Below, piece after piece: positions 1 through 7,829 of a stretch of 28,827 nt of DNA. Source of the stretch: Candidatus Mnemosynella bozhongmuii (GTDB taxonomy: Archaea; Halobacteriota; Archaeoglobi; Mnemosynellales; Mnemosynellaceae); NCBI GenBank assembly GCA_014361165.1, contig JACIWD010000076.1:1-28827 (forward strand), written 5' to 3'. The notes beneath the pieces are model-generated. The model searched no databases and had not been told where the DNA came from. It saw only the letters and a program-made list of their open reading frames with translations. Position 1 is the stretch's first letter. Each line of letters starts with the position of its first letter. Made by a program: the position numbers and the translations under genes.

Positions 1-430
1 TTGCGAAAGTTGTCACGGGAGTGTCATCTATTCCAAGAGAGATTTTGGAAATTGTGTTTGCGGTTGCGGGAGCAATGAGGAGAAGGTCTGCCTCGCCTCC
101 TTCCCCGCAGAATCTGACGTGCTCCACTTCTCCCGTTATCTCGGTTATGACCCTGTTGCCTGTTGCATAGTGAAGTGCATCCGGATGAATGATTCTCTTA
201 GCTGACTCGCTCATCACCGCAATAACCTCTGCACCTCTCCGTATGAGCTCGCGGGATAGCTCCACAGTCTTAACTGCTGCAATGCTTCCGGTGACGCCGA
301 GAATGATTGTTTTTCCCTCAAGACTTCTGCTCCTGAGACCTCTGATGCTTTTAGAGGGGTGCATCAGAGTAGAATTGGAGGAAACTGAGATAAACATTTC
401 GCCAGTAGCAAAAACAACCAATTTTTTCAT
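1..430 (-). CDS. coaBC: CoaBC (phosphopantothenoylcysteine decarboxylase/synthase), N-terminal part, cut by window edge
   Basis: I translated the minus strand by hand. It reads through to base 1, so the 3' part lies outside the window. The product resembles the N-terminal flavoprotein (CoaC) domain of archaeal CoaBC: a start-proximal MHPSKSIRG block, the Rossmann-like GVTGSIAAVKT segment, then an ADLLLIAPATANTISK segment typical of the FMN-binding decarboxylase. The family couples 4'-phosphopantothenate to cysteine and decarboxylates the product, giving 4'-phosphopantetheine for CoA. The start is uncertain: ATG at 430 (about 25 bases from a TATA-like box, so leaderless), 397 or 364. The last begins exactly at the conserved MHPSK block. 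It is divergent from cdhA, which makes acetyl-CoA, so the two could share control. Confidence 0.82.
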   Translation of the reverse strand, partial: MKKLVVFATGEMFISVSSNSTLMHPSKSIRGLRSRSLEGKTIILGVTGSIAAVKTVELSRELIRRGAEVIAVMSESAKRIIHPDALHYATGNRVITEITGEVEHVRFCGEGGEADLLLIAPATANTISKISLGIDDTPVTTFA

Positions 431-449
431 AAGGCGGAGAAAAGAGAAG

Positions 450-460
450 GATTTAAAAAG
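450..460. promoter_or_regulatory. TATA-like box in the coaBC/cdhA divergent region
   Basis: The AT-rich block TTTAAAAA near 452-459 is the best TATA candidate in this 86-base gap. Read on the plus strand it would place a cdhA start site near 482, leaving a short leader with a strong SD. Read on the minus strand it would place a start near 430, matching a leaderless coaBC ATG. I cannot tell whether one or both directions are used. Confidence 0.5.
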
Positions 461-465
461 TTGAG

Positions 466-501
466 AAATAACGAAATAATTAGCATGATATATCGTTATT
501 T
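466..501. promoter_or_regulatory. 9-bp perfect inverted repeat, candidate operator of the cdh operon
   Basis: AAATAACGA at 466-474 and TCGTTATTT at 493-501 are perfect inverted repeats separated by 18 bases. They bracket the predicted cdhA transcription start downstream of the TATA-like block, which is where an archaeal repressor would sit. No regulator is identified. The arms are AT-rich, so chance is possible. Confidence 0.4.
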
Positions 502-516
502 TCGGGAGGTAGAAAT

Positions 517-2892
517 TTGAAGACGAAATTCAGCGTTGAGAAATTCGAATCTCGGGGAATCTCGCTGAAGAATCTGGAAGTTCTTATTGGCGAGGTCATA
601 GAGGAGGATGAATGGGAGCCAATGGGACCCTATCCGTTTCCATCTGCAGCCGATCTCAGAGACTGGGATTTCAAGCTCCTGAAGAGGTACAAGCCTTTCT
701 ATGCTCCTTACGATGACACCTGCTCTCTCTGCACTCTCGGAAAGTGTGATCTGACTGGAAACAAGAAAGGAGCCTGCGGGATTGACCTGAGGGCAACTCA
801 GGGAAGAATAGTTCTTCTTGCGTGCCTTGTGGGAACTTCAGCTCATGTGGCTCATGCGAGACATCTCTACGAGGACATCGTGAAGATGTTCGGAAAGGAT
901 CTTCCAGTTGATCTCGGGGGAGAGATAGAGGTTGAGGCTCCGCTGACAAGACTCATCACGGGAATAAGACCGAAGAAGATCAGCGACTTCGAGCCCGTGC
1001 TGGAGTATATCGAGGAGCAGCTCGTTCAGATGATGGATGCTCTTCACACAGGTCAGGAGGGCTCCCATCTGGATTTCGAATCAAAGGCTCTTCACGTGGG
1101 AATGCTTGACTCTCTCGGAAAGGAAGTTGCGGACATCCTTCAGATTGTTGCCTTTAACTTCCCGAAGGGAGATGCGGATGCGCCTCTTGTTGAAATGGGA
1201 CTCGGAACGATGAATCCCGAGAAGCCGACGATTCTGGTCATAGGTCACAATGTGCCACCCGCGATTGATATTGCGGATTATCTCATCGAAAACGGTCTCG
1301 AAGATAAAGTTGACATCGCCGGCATCTGCTGCACATCTCTTGATATCACGAGATACTATCCAAATGCGAAGATTGTTGCCGCACTGAGTCGCCAGCTGAA
1401 GGCGATAAGAAGCGGTCTTGCCGACGTGATTGTTGTGGATGAGCAGTGCATCAGAGCAGATGTTCTTGAGCAAGCCAGAAGGGTGAGAGCTCCGCTGATA
1501 GCAACGATGGACAAGGCGCTTCACGGACTTCCGGACAGAACAAATGATGATCCCGATGAAATCGTCGAAGACCTCGTCTCAGGAAAGCTTGACGGAGTTG
1601 CGATTCTCGATTCCCGGAAGGTTGGAGAGGTTGCTGTGAAAGTGGCTCTCAGAATGCACGAGCTCAGAAAAGATGTGAAGAGTCTTCCGAGTGATGAGGA
1701 GCTGAAGGAGCTCGTGAACAGGTGCATTCACTGCAACAGATGCACCCTGGCATGTCCGCAGAATCTGAAGATAAGCGAGGCAAACAGAGCAGCTAAAGCC
1801 GGAGATTTCTCGAAGCTTCAGGAGCTCTACGAATACTGCGTCTCGTGCATGAGGTGCGAGCAGGTCTGTCCCGTGAACATTCCGATCAATGATGTCATCA
1901 TGAAGGCCGCTCTTCCGCTCATCAGGAATGAAATAGGCAAGGTCAGGGCTGGAAGAGGCCCGATAAAGGACACCGAAATAAGGAACGTGGGAGCTCCGAT
2001 AGTTCTCGGAACAATTCCGGGGATCATCGCAGCAATAGGATGTGACAACAATCCGAAAGGAGCAAAGGATGTCTGGCTTCTCGTGAAGGAGTTTCTTGAG
2101 AGAAGATTCATCGTAACGGTCTCGGGATGTGCAGCAATAAACCTCGGGCTCTACAAGGATGAGGATGGAGAGACGCTCTACGAAAAGTATCCCGGAGAGT
2201 TCGATGCAGGAGGTCTCGTCAATGTCGGCTCATGCGTCGCAAATGCCCACATTCACGGAGCTGCAATAAAGGTTGCGAGCATTTTTGCGAGAAGAAAGCT
2301 CAGAGGAAATTATGATGAGATTGCCGATTACATTCTGAACAGAGTTGGAGCATGCGGGGTTGCATGGGGAGCTTATTCTCAGAAGGCAGCAAGCATCGCA
2401 ACTGGCTTTAACCGTCTTGGAGTTCCGGCAGTTGTTGGGCCTCATGGAGTTAAATACAGAAGAGCCTTCCTGGGGAGAAGAGATAAAGAGGAGGACTGGG
2501 TGATCTACAATGCAAGAGATGGTTCCCAGGTGAGGATTGAGCCGGCTCCAGAACATCTTCTCGTTTCAGCCGAGACCATTGAGGAGGCCATTCCGCTGGT
2601 TGCGAAGCTCTGCATGAGACCAAATGACACTCCGCAGGGAAGACAGATCAAGCTCACCCATTATCTTGATCTCAGCATGAAGTATCTGAAGAGCTATCCT
2701 GATGACTGGCACCTCTTTGTCAGAAGCGAGGCAGACCTTCCACTGGCCAGAAAGGACGAGCTTCTGAAGATGCTTGAAGATGAGCATGGATGGAAGATTG
2801 ACTGGAGCACAAAGAGGATTCTTGAAGGACCACTGAGGAAGGTTGATCCGTCCTTTGACCCGACGAATCTCGAAAGACTTGTGAGAAAGTGA
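517..2892 (+). CDS. cdhA: Acetyl-CoA decarbonylase/synthase alpha subunit (CO dehydrogenase), CdhA
   Basis: 791 residues, the usual length for archaeal CdhA. It is the Ni-Fe-S CO dehydrogenase subunit of the ACDS complex, oxidising CO or reducing CO2 at the C-cluster. An N-terminal cysteine set (C69, C72, C77, C87) fits the B/D-cluster region. Two ferredoxin-type 4Fe-4S motifs lie at C403-C413 and C441-C451, an insertion typical of the archaeal alpha subunit. Later cysteines in GCDNN (509), SGCAA (538), GSCVANAHIHG (573) and GACGVAWG (613) fit the C-cluster ligands. The start is TTG at 517 with GGAGGT at 505-510. It is the first gene of the cdh operon; the cdhB ATG follows 10 bases after the stop. 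No frameshift or missing ligand was seen. Confidence 0.97.
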   Translation: MKTKFSVEKFESRGISLKNLEVLIGEVIEEDEWEPMGPYPFPSAADLRDWDFKLLKRYKPFYAPYDDTCSLCTLGKCDLTGNKKGACGIDLRATQGRIVLLACLVGTSAHVAHARHLYEDIVKMFGKDLPVDLGGEIEVEAPLTRLITGIRPKKISDFEPVLEYIEEQLVQMMDALHTGQEGSHLDFESKALHVGMLDSLGKEVADILQIVAFNFPKGDADAPLVEMGLGTMNPEKPTILVIGHNVPPAIDIADYLIENGLEDKVDIAGICCTSLDITRYYPNAKIVAALSRQLKAIRSGLADVIVVDEQCIRADVLEQARRVRAPLIATMDKALHGLPDRTNDDPDEIVEDLVSGKLDGVAILDSRKVGEVAVKVALRMHELRKDVKSLPSDEELKELVNRCIHCNRCTLACPQNLKISEANRAAKAGDFSKLQELYEYCVSCMRCEQVCPVNIPINDVIMKAALPLIRNEIGKVRAGRGPIKDTEIRNVGAPIVLGTIPGIIAAIGCDNNPKGAKDVWLLVKEFLERRFIVTVSGCAAINLGLYKDEDGETLYEKYPGEFDAGGLVNVGSCVANAHIHGAAIKVASIFARRKLRGNYDEIADYILNRVGACGVAWGAYSQKAASIATGFNRLGVPAVVGPHGVKYRRAFLGRRDKEEDWVIYNARDGSQVRIEPAPEHLLVSAETIEEAIPLVAKLCMRPNDTPQGRQIKLTHYLDLSMKYLKSYPDDWHLFVRSEADLPLARKDELLKMLEDEHGWKIDWSTKRILEGPLRKVDPSFDPTNLERLVRK

Positions 2893-2902
2893 GGTGAGAG
2901 GA

Positions 2903-3433
2903 ATGGAAATTCCATATGACATCGGAAATATACCGGGTCCGAAAATGGCGAGAGCTGTGACCGTGGATGAGTTCGTGAGGAGATTCAAGAAATCAAAGAG
3001 ACCTCTTCTTGTCGTTGGTTCGGAAGTTTCTGACAGAGAGCTCAGGAAGAGGGTCGAGAAACTCATAGACATGGGAATTCCGACTGTTGCAACAGGAGGT
3101 AGCATAAGGTATTTTGTTGAGGATGGATATGCTCAGAAGGTTAAGGTGTCGCTTCTCCATGAGCTCACCAACATGCTGCTTGATGAGAGCTGGATGGGCT
3201 TTGACGGAAAGGGAAACTATGATTTCGTGATGTTTCTCGGAATCACATATTATCTTGCTTCCCAGATGCTCTCAGCTCTGAAGAACTTTGCTCCGCATCT
3301 GAGCACGGCTTCAATTGACAGATATTATCATCCAAATGCAGACATCTCGTTCAAAAATCAGTTCAAAGATGAGAAATTCTTCGAGATGCTTGATGAAATA
3401 ATTGAAAAAATTGGAGAGGATAAAAATGAGTGA
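2903..3433 (+). CDS. cdhB: Acetyl-CoA decarbonylase/synthase epsilon subunit, CdhB
   Basis: 176 residues from ATG 2903, chosen over GTG 2894 because GAGGTG at 2891-2896 is well spaced for 2903. The family is a Rossmann-like (DHS-type fold) subunit that binds CdhA to form the alpha2epsilon2 CO dehydrogenase component. The N-terminus reads MEIPYDIGNIPGPK, a family hallmark, followed by a VDEFVRRFKKSKRPLLVVGSEV segment. It has no cysteine clusters, as expected. It follows cdhA at once, and its stop overlaps the cdhC start by 8 bases, so the genes are probably translationally coupled. Confidence 0.94.
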   Translation: MEIPYDIGNIPGPKMARAVTVDEFVRRFKKSKRPLLVVGSEVSDRELRKRVEKLIDMGIPTVATGGSIRYFVEDGYAQKVKVSLLHELTNMLLDESWMGFDGKGNYDFVMFLGITYYLASQMLSALKNFAPHLSTASIDRYYHPNADISFKNQFKDEKFFEMLDEIIEKIGEDKNE

Positions 3434-4808
3434 GTTACCTGTGGATATTGGACCGATGTATGAAGGAGAGAGAATCAGAGCGAAGCAGATGTATGTTGAG
3501 TTCGGAGGACCCAAAGCTCTGGGTGCAGAGCTTGTTCAGGCAAGAAGCATGGATGAGGTGGAAGACGGAAAGATCGAGATTATAGGACCGGATTTAAATG
3601 AGATGAAAGAGGGAGAATCCTATCCGCTTGGAATTCTCATAGAGGTTGCGGGAAGTCAGATTGAAAAGGACCTTGAGGGAGTCATAGAGAGAAGAATTCA
3701 CGAGTTCACGAACTACATTCAGGGAGTCATGCATCTTAACCAGAGAGATGACATATGGATAAGGATAGGGAAGGAAGCGTATAACAAGGGACTGAACTCT
3801 CTTAAAATCATCGGAGAAGCTCTTCTCAGACTCTTCAAGGCAGAGCTGAGCTTCATAGAGAAGATGCAGATAACATTCTACACAGATCCTCAGAAGGTTG
3901 AGGAATTCGTTGAATTTGCAAGAAAGGTTTATAACGAGAGAGATGCAAGAGCAAGAGCACTTTCTGAGGAGGATGTTGAGGAGTTCTACAACTGCGTTCT
4001 CTGCCAGTCCTTTGCTCCGCAACACGTCTGCACGATCACGCCGGATAGAATCTCTCTCTGCGGAGCAATCTCATGGTTTGATGCCAGAGCTGCAGCAAGA
4101 GTTGATCCCCATGGACCGATTTCAAGATGCGAGAAGGGAGAGCTTCTCGACCCTGTTGTCTATGAATACAGCGGTGTTAATGAAGCAGCTAAGGAGAAAT
4201 CCGGAGGAGCAATTCAGCGGGTGTTTCTGCACAGCATGTTCGGATATCCGCACACCTCCTGCGGATGTTTCGAAGCTCTCGCATTCTACATTCCAGAGGT
4301 CGATGGCATAGGAATTGTTGACCGAGACTACACGGGAGAGACACCTTTCGGAATTCCCTTCAGCAGAATGGCCGGTCAGGCCGGAGGAGGAGTTCAGGTC
4401 GAGGGGCTTGTTGGAATGGCAATTGAATACATCAGGAGTCCGAAGTTCTTCATAGCAGACGGGGGAATCAGAAGAGTTGTCTGGATGCCCTCGAAGATAA
4501 AGGAAGAGGTTAAGGATGCGATTCCGGAGGACCTCTATGACAAGATTGCCACCGAGAAGGATGCGGTCGATCTCGAGAGTCTGAAGAAGTTCCTTGAAGA
4601 AAAGGGTCATCCGGTTGTTGAGCGCTGGAAGGAGAGGGAAGAGGAGGAAGTTGAGGAAGAGGTTGCTGAAGAGGCACCCGTGATGACTCAGATTCCTGCT
4701 CAGGTCAGCGGAATGACGATTCCGCTTGGAGGAGGAATGAAGATAGTTCTTGAAAATGCGAAGATACACATTGAAAAGGTGATAATCCGGAGGAAGGAGA
4801 AACAATGA
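3426..4808 (+). CDS. cdhC: Acetyl-CoA decarbonylase/synthase beta subunit (acetyl-CoA synthase), CdhC
   Basis: 460 residues. ATG 3426 is preferred over TTG 3402 because GGAGAGGA lies at 3413-3420. This subunit holds the Ni-Ni-4Fe4S A-cluster, where methyl, CO and CoA are joined to acetyl-CoA. The cysteine set is complete: C190, C193 and C202 (CVLCQSFAPQHVC), then C279 and C281 (SCGCFE). Spacing matches the published A-cluster ligands of methanogen CdhC. Like other archaeal beta subunits it lacks the N-terminal CODH-interacting domain of bacterial ACS. A Glu-rich stretch near residues 395-415 looks like a flexible linker to the C-terminal tail. Its TGA overlaps the cdhD ATG by four bases. No cooC-like nickel ATPase gene lies between cdhC and cdhD. 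Confidence 0.96.
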   Translation: MSELPVDIGPMYEGERIRAKQMYVEFGGPKALGAELVQARSMDEVEDGKIEIIGPDLNEMKEGESYPLGILIEVAGSQIEKDLEGVIERRIHEFTNYIQGVMHLNQRDDIWIRIGKEAYNKGLNSLKIIGEALLRLFKAELSFIEKMQITFYTDPQKVEEFVEFARKVYNERDARARALSEEDVEEFYNCVLCQSFAPQHVCTITPDRISLCGAISWFDARAAARVDPHGPISRCEKGELLDPVVYEYSGVNEAAKEKSGGAIQRVFLHSMFGYPHTSCGCFEALAFYIPEVDGIGIVDRDYTGETPFGIPFSRMAGQAGGGVQVEGLVGMAIEYIRSPKFFIADGGIRRVVWMPSKIKEEVKDAIPEDLYDKIATEKDAVDLESLKKFLEEKGHPVVERWKEREEEEVEEEVAEEAPVMTQIPAQVSGMTIPLGGGMKIVLENAKIHIEKVIIRRKEKQ

Positions 4809-5986
4809 CGAAGGAGGAAATGAGAATCCCGAAACTTATCATAGATGCCGCGGAATGGCTTGAAGAACTGAAGGAATTCGAGGAAATAGAGCTTGAAAAT
4901 GTGACGATTGACGTGAAGAACGGAATAATAGAGTTTTCAGCACCGGTTCTCATTCCGCAGATGATGAGAGAGGAGGAGAGGAGAGCCGAGATAAAAATTC
5001 CGGAATATAGGCCTTTTGTTCAGGAGTGGAAGAACAGAATAGAGGAGGTTCAGCTCGGAGCAACAGAGGAGGAGGGGGGAACGAGAAAGAAGGTGTTCAG
5101 GATTGGTGGAGAGAACGGGATGCCCTTCTATCCGGGAAGTGAGATGAAGAACAGACCTCTCGTAACTTTCGATGTCTTTGACATGCCTCCTCCTCTCCCG
5201 AAGGCAATAAGAGACCACTTTGAAGATGTGATGGAGGACCCTGTTGCCTGGGCAAAGAGGGGTCTTGAGCTCGGGGCAAATCTTGTGACGATTCATCTGG
5301 TTTCAACAGACCCGAGAACGAAGGACAGAACTCCGGAAGAGGCAGCCGAGACTGTCAGAGAGCTTCTCGAAAATGTGGAAGTTCCTCTCGTGATTGGCGG
5401 TAGCGGAAATCCGGAGAAAGATCCGCTTGTTCTTGAAGCCTGTGCAAAGGCTGCAAAGGGCGAGAGATGCCTTCTGGCTTCAGCAACCCTCGACATCGAT
5501 TATGAGAGGATTGCAAGGGCTGCAATAGAGAACAACCATGTCGTTCTGGCATGGACCTCAATTGACATCAACCAGCAGAAGGAGCTGAACAGAAAGCTTC
5601 TGAACCTTGGATTGAGGAGAGACCAGCTTGTGATGGATCCGACCACAGCAGTTCTCGGATATGGAATTGAATACACCATCTCGGTGATGCAGAGAATGAG
5701 GCTTGAAGGGCTTAAGGGAGACAAGGAGCTCTCCTTCCCGATGTCCTCGGGAACAACAAATGCATGGGGCGCAAGGGAGGCATGGATGAAGAGAGAGGAC
5801 TGGGGAGACAGAATGCTCAGAGGTCCGCTCTGGGAGACGATCACGGGAGTTACGATGCTCCTGTGCGGTGTTGATCTCTTCATGATGCTCCATCCCAGAT
5901 CTGTTCAGACCCTTCAGAACATCATAGATCAGCTCAGCAGAATAGCTGAGAAGGGAGTGGAATACGAGAACTGGATAACGATGTGA
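4805..5986 (+). CDS. cdhD: Acetyl-CoA decarbonylase/synthase delta subunit, CdhD (corrinoid protein small subunit)
   Basis: 393 residues starting in an ATGA overlap with cdhC. CdhD pairs with CdhE as the corrinoid iron-sulfur protein that carries the methyl group between tetrahydro(methano/sarcina)pterin and the A-cluster. The TIM-barrel part contains LVTFDVFDMPPPLPK, ELGANLVTIHLVSTDP, PLVIGGSGNPEKDP and MDPTTAVLGYGIEYT, all characteristic of the CdhD/AcsD family. A charged N-terminal extension of about 110 residues precedes the barrel, as in other archaeal delta subunits. It is followed four bases later by the ferredoxin-like gene. Confidence 0.95.
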   Translation: MTKEEMRIPKLIIDAAEWLEELKEFEEIELENVTIDVKNGIIEFSAPVLIPQMMREEERRAEIKIPEYRPFVQEWKNRIEEVQLGATEEEGGTRKKVFRIGGENGMPFYPGSEMKNRPLVTFDVFDMPPPLPKAIRDHFEDVMEDPVAWAKRGLELGANLVTIHLVSTDPRTKDRTPEEAAETVRELLENVEVPLVIGGSGNPEKDPLVLEACAKAAKGERCLLASATLDIDYERIARAAIENNHVVLAWTSIDINQQKELNRKLLNLGLRRDQLVMDPTTAVLGYGIEYTISVMQRMRLEGLKGDKELSFPMSSGTTNAWGAREAWMKREDWGDRMLRGPLWETITGVTMLLCGVDLFMMLHPRSVQTLQNIIDQLSRIAEKGVEYENWITM

Positions 5987-5990
5987 GAGG

Positions 5991-6449
5991 ATGACTCTTC
6001 CTTCAGCATACGAGATTTACAAACATCTTCCGAAGAAGAACTGCGGGAAATGTGGCATGAAGAGCTGTCTTGCCTTTGCAATGGCTCTGAGAGAGGGAAA
6101 GGTCTCTCTTGAGGACTGTGAACTGCTGATGACTCCAAAGCATCTCAGAGAAAGATTGCTCCTCAAGGAAATTCTCGGAGAATCGGGAAAGGTTCTCGAA
6201 ACAAGATTGAGGATATATGAGGAGAGATGCATAGGATGCGGGCAGTGCGTGATATCATGCCCTGCGAATGTCTCGCAGGATCTGAATGTTGCTGGAGGAA
6301 GGGGACCTCAGAAGCCGGTGACGCTTGTTGTGAGGAATGGAAAGGTTTCGGAATGGGATCTGAGCATCTGCAGGAGGTTTGAAACTCCGAAACAATACTG
6401 CAATGTTTGTGTGGAGAACTGTCCGAGAAAAGCTTTAGAATTTGTGTGA
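5991..6449 (+). CDS. Iron-sulfur protein of the cdh operon: CdhE-like N-terminal 4Fe-4S domain plus ferredoxin-like domain
   Basis: 152 residues between cdhD and cdhE. Residues 1-45 resemble the N-terminal Fes domain (PF04060 type) of CdhE: cysteines at 18, 21, 26 and 43 match CdhE's 18, 21, 26 and 43 exactly, and both share xxYKxLP..NCG.CG...C.AFA. Residues 80-90 hold a C-x2-C-x2-C-x3-CP motif and residues 127-144 a C-x9-C-x2-C-x3-CP motif, so up to three 4Fe-4S clusters are possible. There is no TIM barrel or corrinoid domain, so it cannot replace CdhE. By context it may carry electrons to or from CODH or to the corrinoid for reductive activation; this is inference. ATG 5991 directly abuts GAGAGG, so translation may depend on coupling to cdhD. 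Confidence 0.85.
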   Translation: MTLPSAYEIYKHLPKKNCGKCGMKSCLAFAMALREGKVSLEDCELLMTPKHLRERLLLKEILGESGKVLETRLRIYEERCIGCGQCVISCPANVSQDLNVAGGRGPQKPVTLVVRNGKVSEWDLSICRRFETPKQYCNVCVENCPRKALEFV

Positions 6450-6458
6450 GGTGTGGAA

Positions 6459-7802
6459 ATGGCGAGAAAATCCCCGCTTGAAGTTTACAAGATGCTCCCC
6501 GGAGATAACTGCGGGGAGTGTGGTGAGGATACCTGCATGGCTTTTGCATCCAAGCTTATAGATAGAGAGGCGAAAATCGAGGACTGCCCGAGGTTAAAGG
6601 GAAAGAAGAAGGAGAAGCTTGTGGAGTATCTGACTCCGGCAGTAAGAGAAGTGAGAATAGGTGAGAGAGTCATCGGAGGAGAGGAGGTCATCTACAGACA
6701 CGAGCTGACATATTTCAGTCCGACTGCATACTTCATCTCACTTGCAGATAATGATCCCTCGCTCGAGGAGAGAGCAGAAGAGATAAAGAATTTCTCGATA
6801 GAGAGATTCAAAACAGAGCTGAAGTTTGATGGAATAGCCCTGAGAAACAGAAGCAACAATCCCGAGACTTTCAGAGATGCCACTGAAAAGCTGATGAAAG
6901 CTGAGATGCCCCTCGTTCTGTGCTCCTTCAATCCCGAAGCAATTGAAAAGGCTCTTGAAGTCTCCTCTCACACGAAACCGCTCATATATGGTGGAACAGA
7001 AGGAAATATTGAAGAGATGTGCGCAATCGCAAGCTCCTATGACTGTCCTCTTGCTGTAATTTCTTCTGACCTGAGGAAGCTCTGGGAGCTCTCATTCATA
7101 GCAAAAGAGAGCGGAGTCTCATCAATCGTTCTTGATCCGGTGACAGATCCGCTGAATCTCAGAGGGACTCTTAACAGAATTGTGGAGATAAGACACAAGG
7201 CAATTGAGGAAAAAGCCGATCCATTCAGATGGCCAATCCTTGGAGTTCCAGCTTCTGCATGGCTTGTTGAGGGTAACGGACACTGGGAGGAAGCTGTGAT
7301 AGCTTCAATCCTTCAGAACAGATTTGTTGATGCGATGATACTGAGGACAACAGAGATGTGGGCGGTTCTCCCGCTTCTGACCCTCAGGCAGAACATTTAC
7401 ACCGATCCGAGATTTCCGGCAAGGGTTGAACCGGGAGTGAGAGAGATCGGTTCTCCTGATGAGAGCTCTCCAGTTCTTCTCACAACGAACTTCGCGCTGA
7501 CATATTATGCTGTTGAGGGAGATGTCGAAGGTAAGATCGACTGCTACATCATAGTTGCGGATACCGAAGGCCTTGCTGTTGAGCCCTCGATAGCCGGAGG
7601 AAAGCTCAAAGCCAGCGATGTTGCGGAGATAATAAAGGAGAGTGGACTGGAGAATAAGGTCAGGCACAGAAAGATGATAATTCCCGGAGCTGCTGCAAGA
7701 ATAAGAGGAGATCTCGAAGATGCAACCGGATGGGAAGTTCTCGTCGGTCCGAAGGACTCATCCGGAATAGTTGATTTCGTTGCCAAGCACTGGAAAGTGT
7801 GA
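6459..7802 (+). CDS. cdhE: Acetyl-CoA decarbonylase/synthase gamma subunit, CdhE (corrinoid protein large subunit)
   Basis: 447 residues from ATG 6459, preferred over GTG 6453 because GAGGTG at 6448-6453 is well placed. CdhE is the large corrinoid iron-sulfur subunit. The N-terminal 4Fe-4S domain has cysteines at 18, 21, 26 and 43; this cluster is used in corrinoid reduction. A TIM barrel follows (segments FDGIALRNRSNNPETF, PLIYGGTEGNIEEMC, SIVLDPVTDPLNLRGT), then a C-terminal cobamide-binding domain (about 320-447) with a TNFALTYYAVEGDV segment and an IIPGAAARIRGDLE segment. It is the last cdh gene of the operon; thiL begins 27 bases later. Confidence 0.95.
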   Translation: MARKSPLEVYKMLPGDNCGECGEDTCMAFASKLIDREAKIEDCPRLKGKKKEKLVEYLTPAVREVRIGERVIGGEEVIYRHELTYFSPTAYFISLADNDPSLEERAEEIKNFSIERFKTELKFDGIALRNRSNNPETFRDATEKLMKAEMPLVLCSFNPEAIEKALEVSSHTKPLIYGGTEGNIEEMCAIASSYDCPLAVISSDLRKLWELSFIAKESGVSSIVLDPVTDPLNLRGTLNRIVEIRHKAIEEKADPFRWPILGVPASAWLVEGNGHWEEAVIASILQNRFVDAMILRTTEMWAVLPLLTLRQNIYTDPRFPARVEPGVREIGSPDESSPVLLTTNFALTYYAVEGDVEGKIDCYIIVADTEGLAVEPSIAGGKLKASDVAEIIKESGLENKVRHRKMIIPGAAARIRGDLEDATGWEVLVGPKDSSGIVDFVAKHWKV

Positions 7803-7829
7803 TATGGAGAAGGTGTCAATTCAATTTCC

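Noticed and set aside
189..464. 91-residue plus-strand frame at the left edge
   Set aside because: It is antisense to the well-supported coaBC N-terminus.
1081..1524. 147-residue open frame antisense to cdhA, and similar long minus-strand frames inside cdhC and tfb (for example 4122-4805 and 26595-27416)
   Set aside because: They lie opposite strongly conserved genes, have no recognisable domains, and arise from the codon bias of the sense strand.
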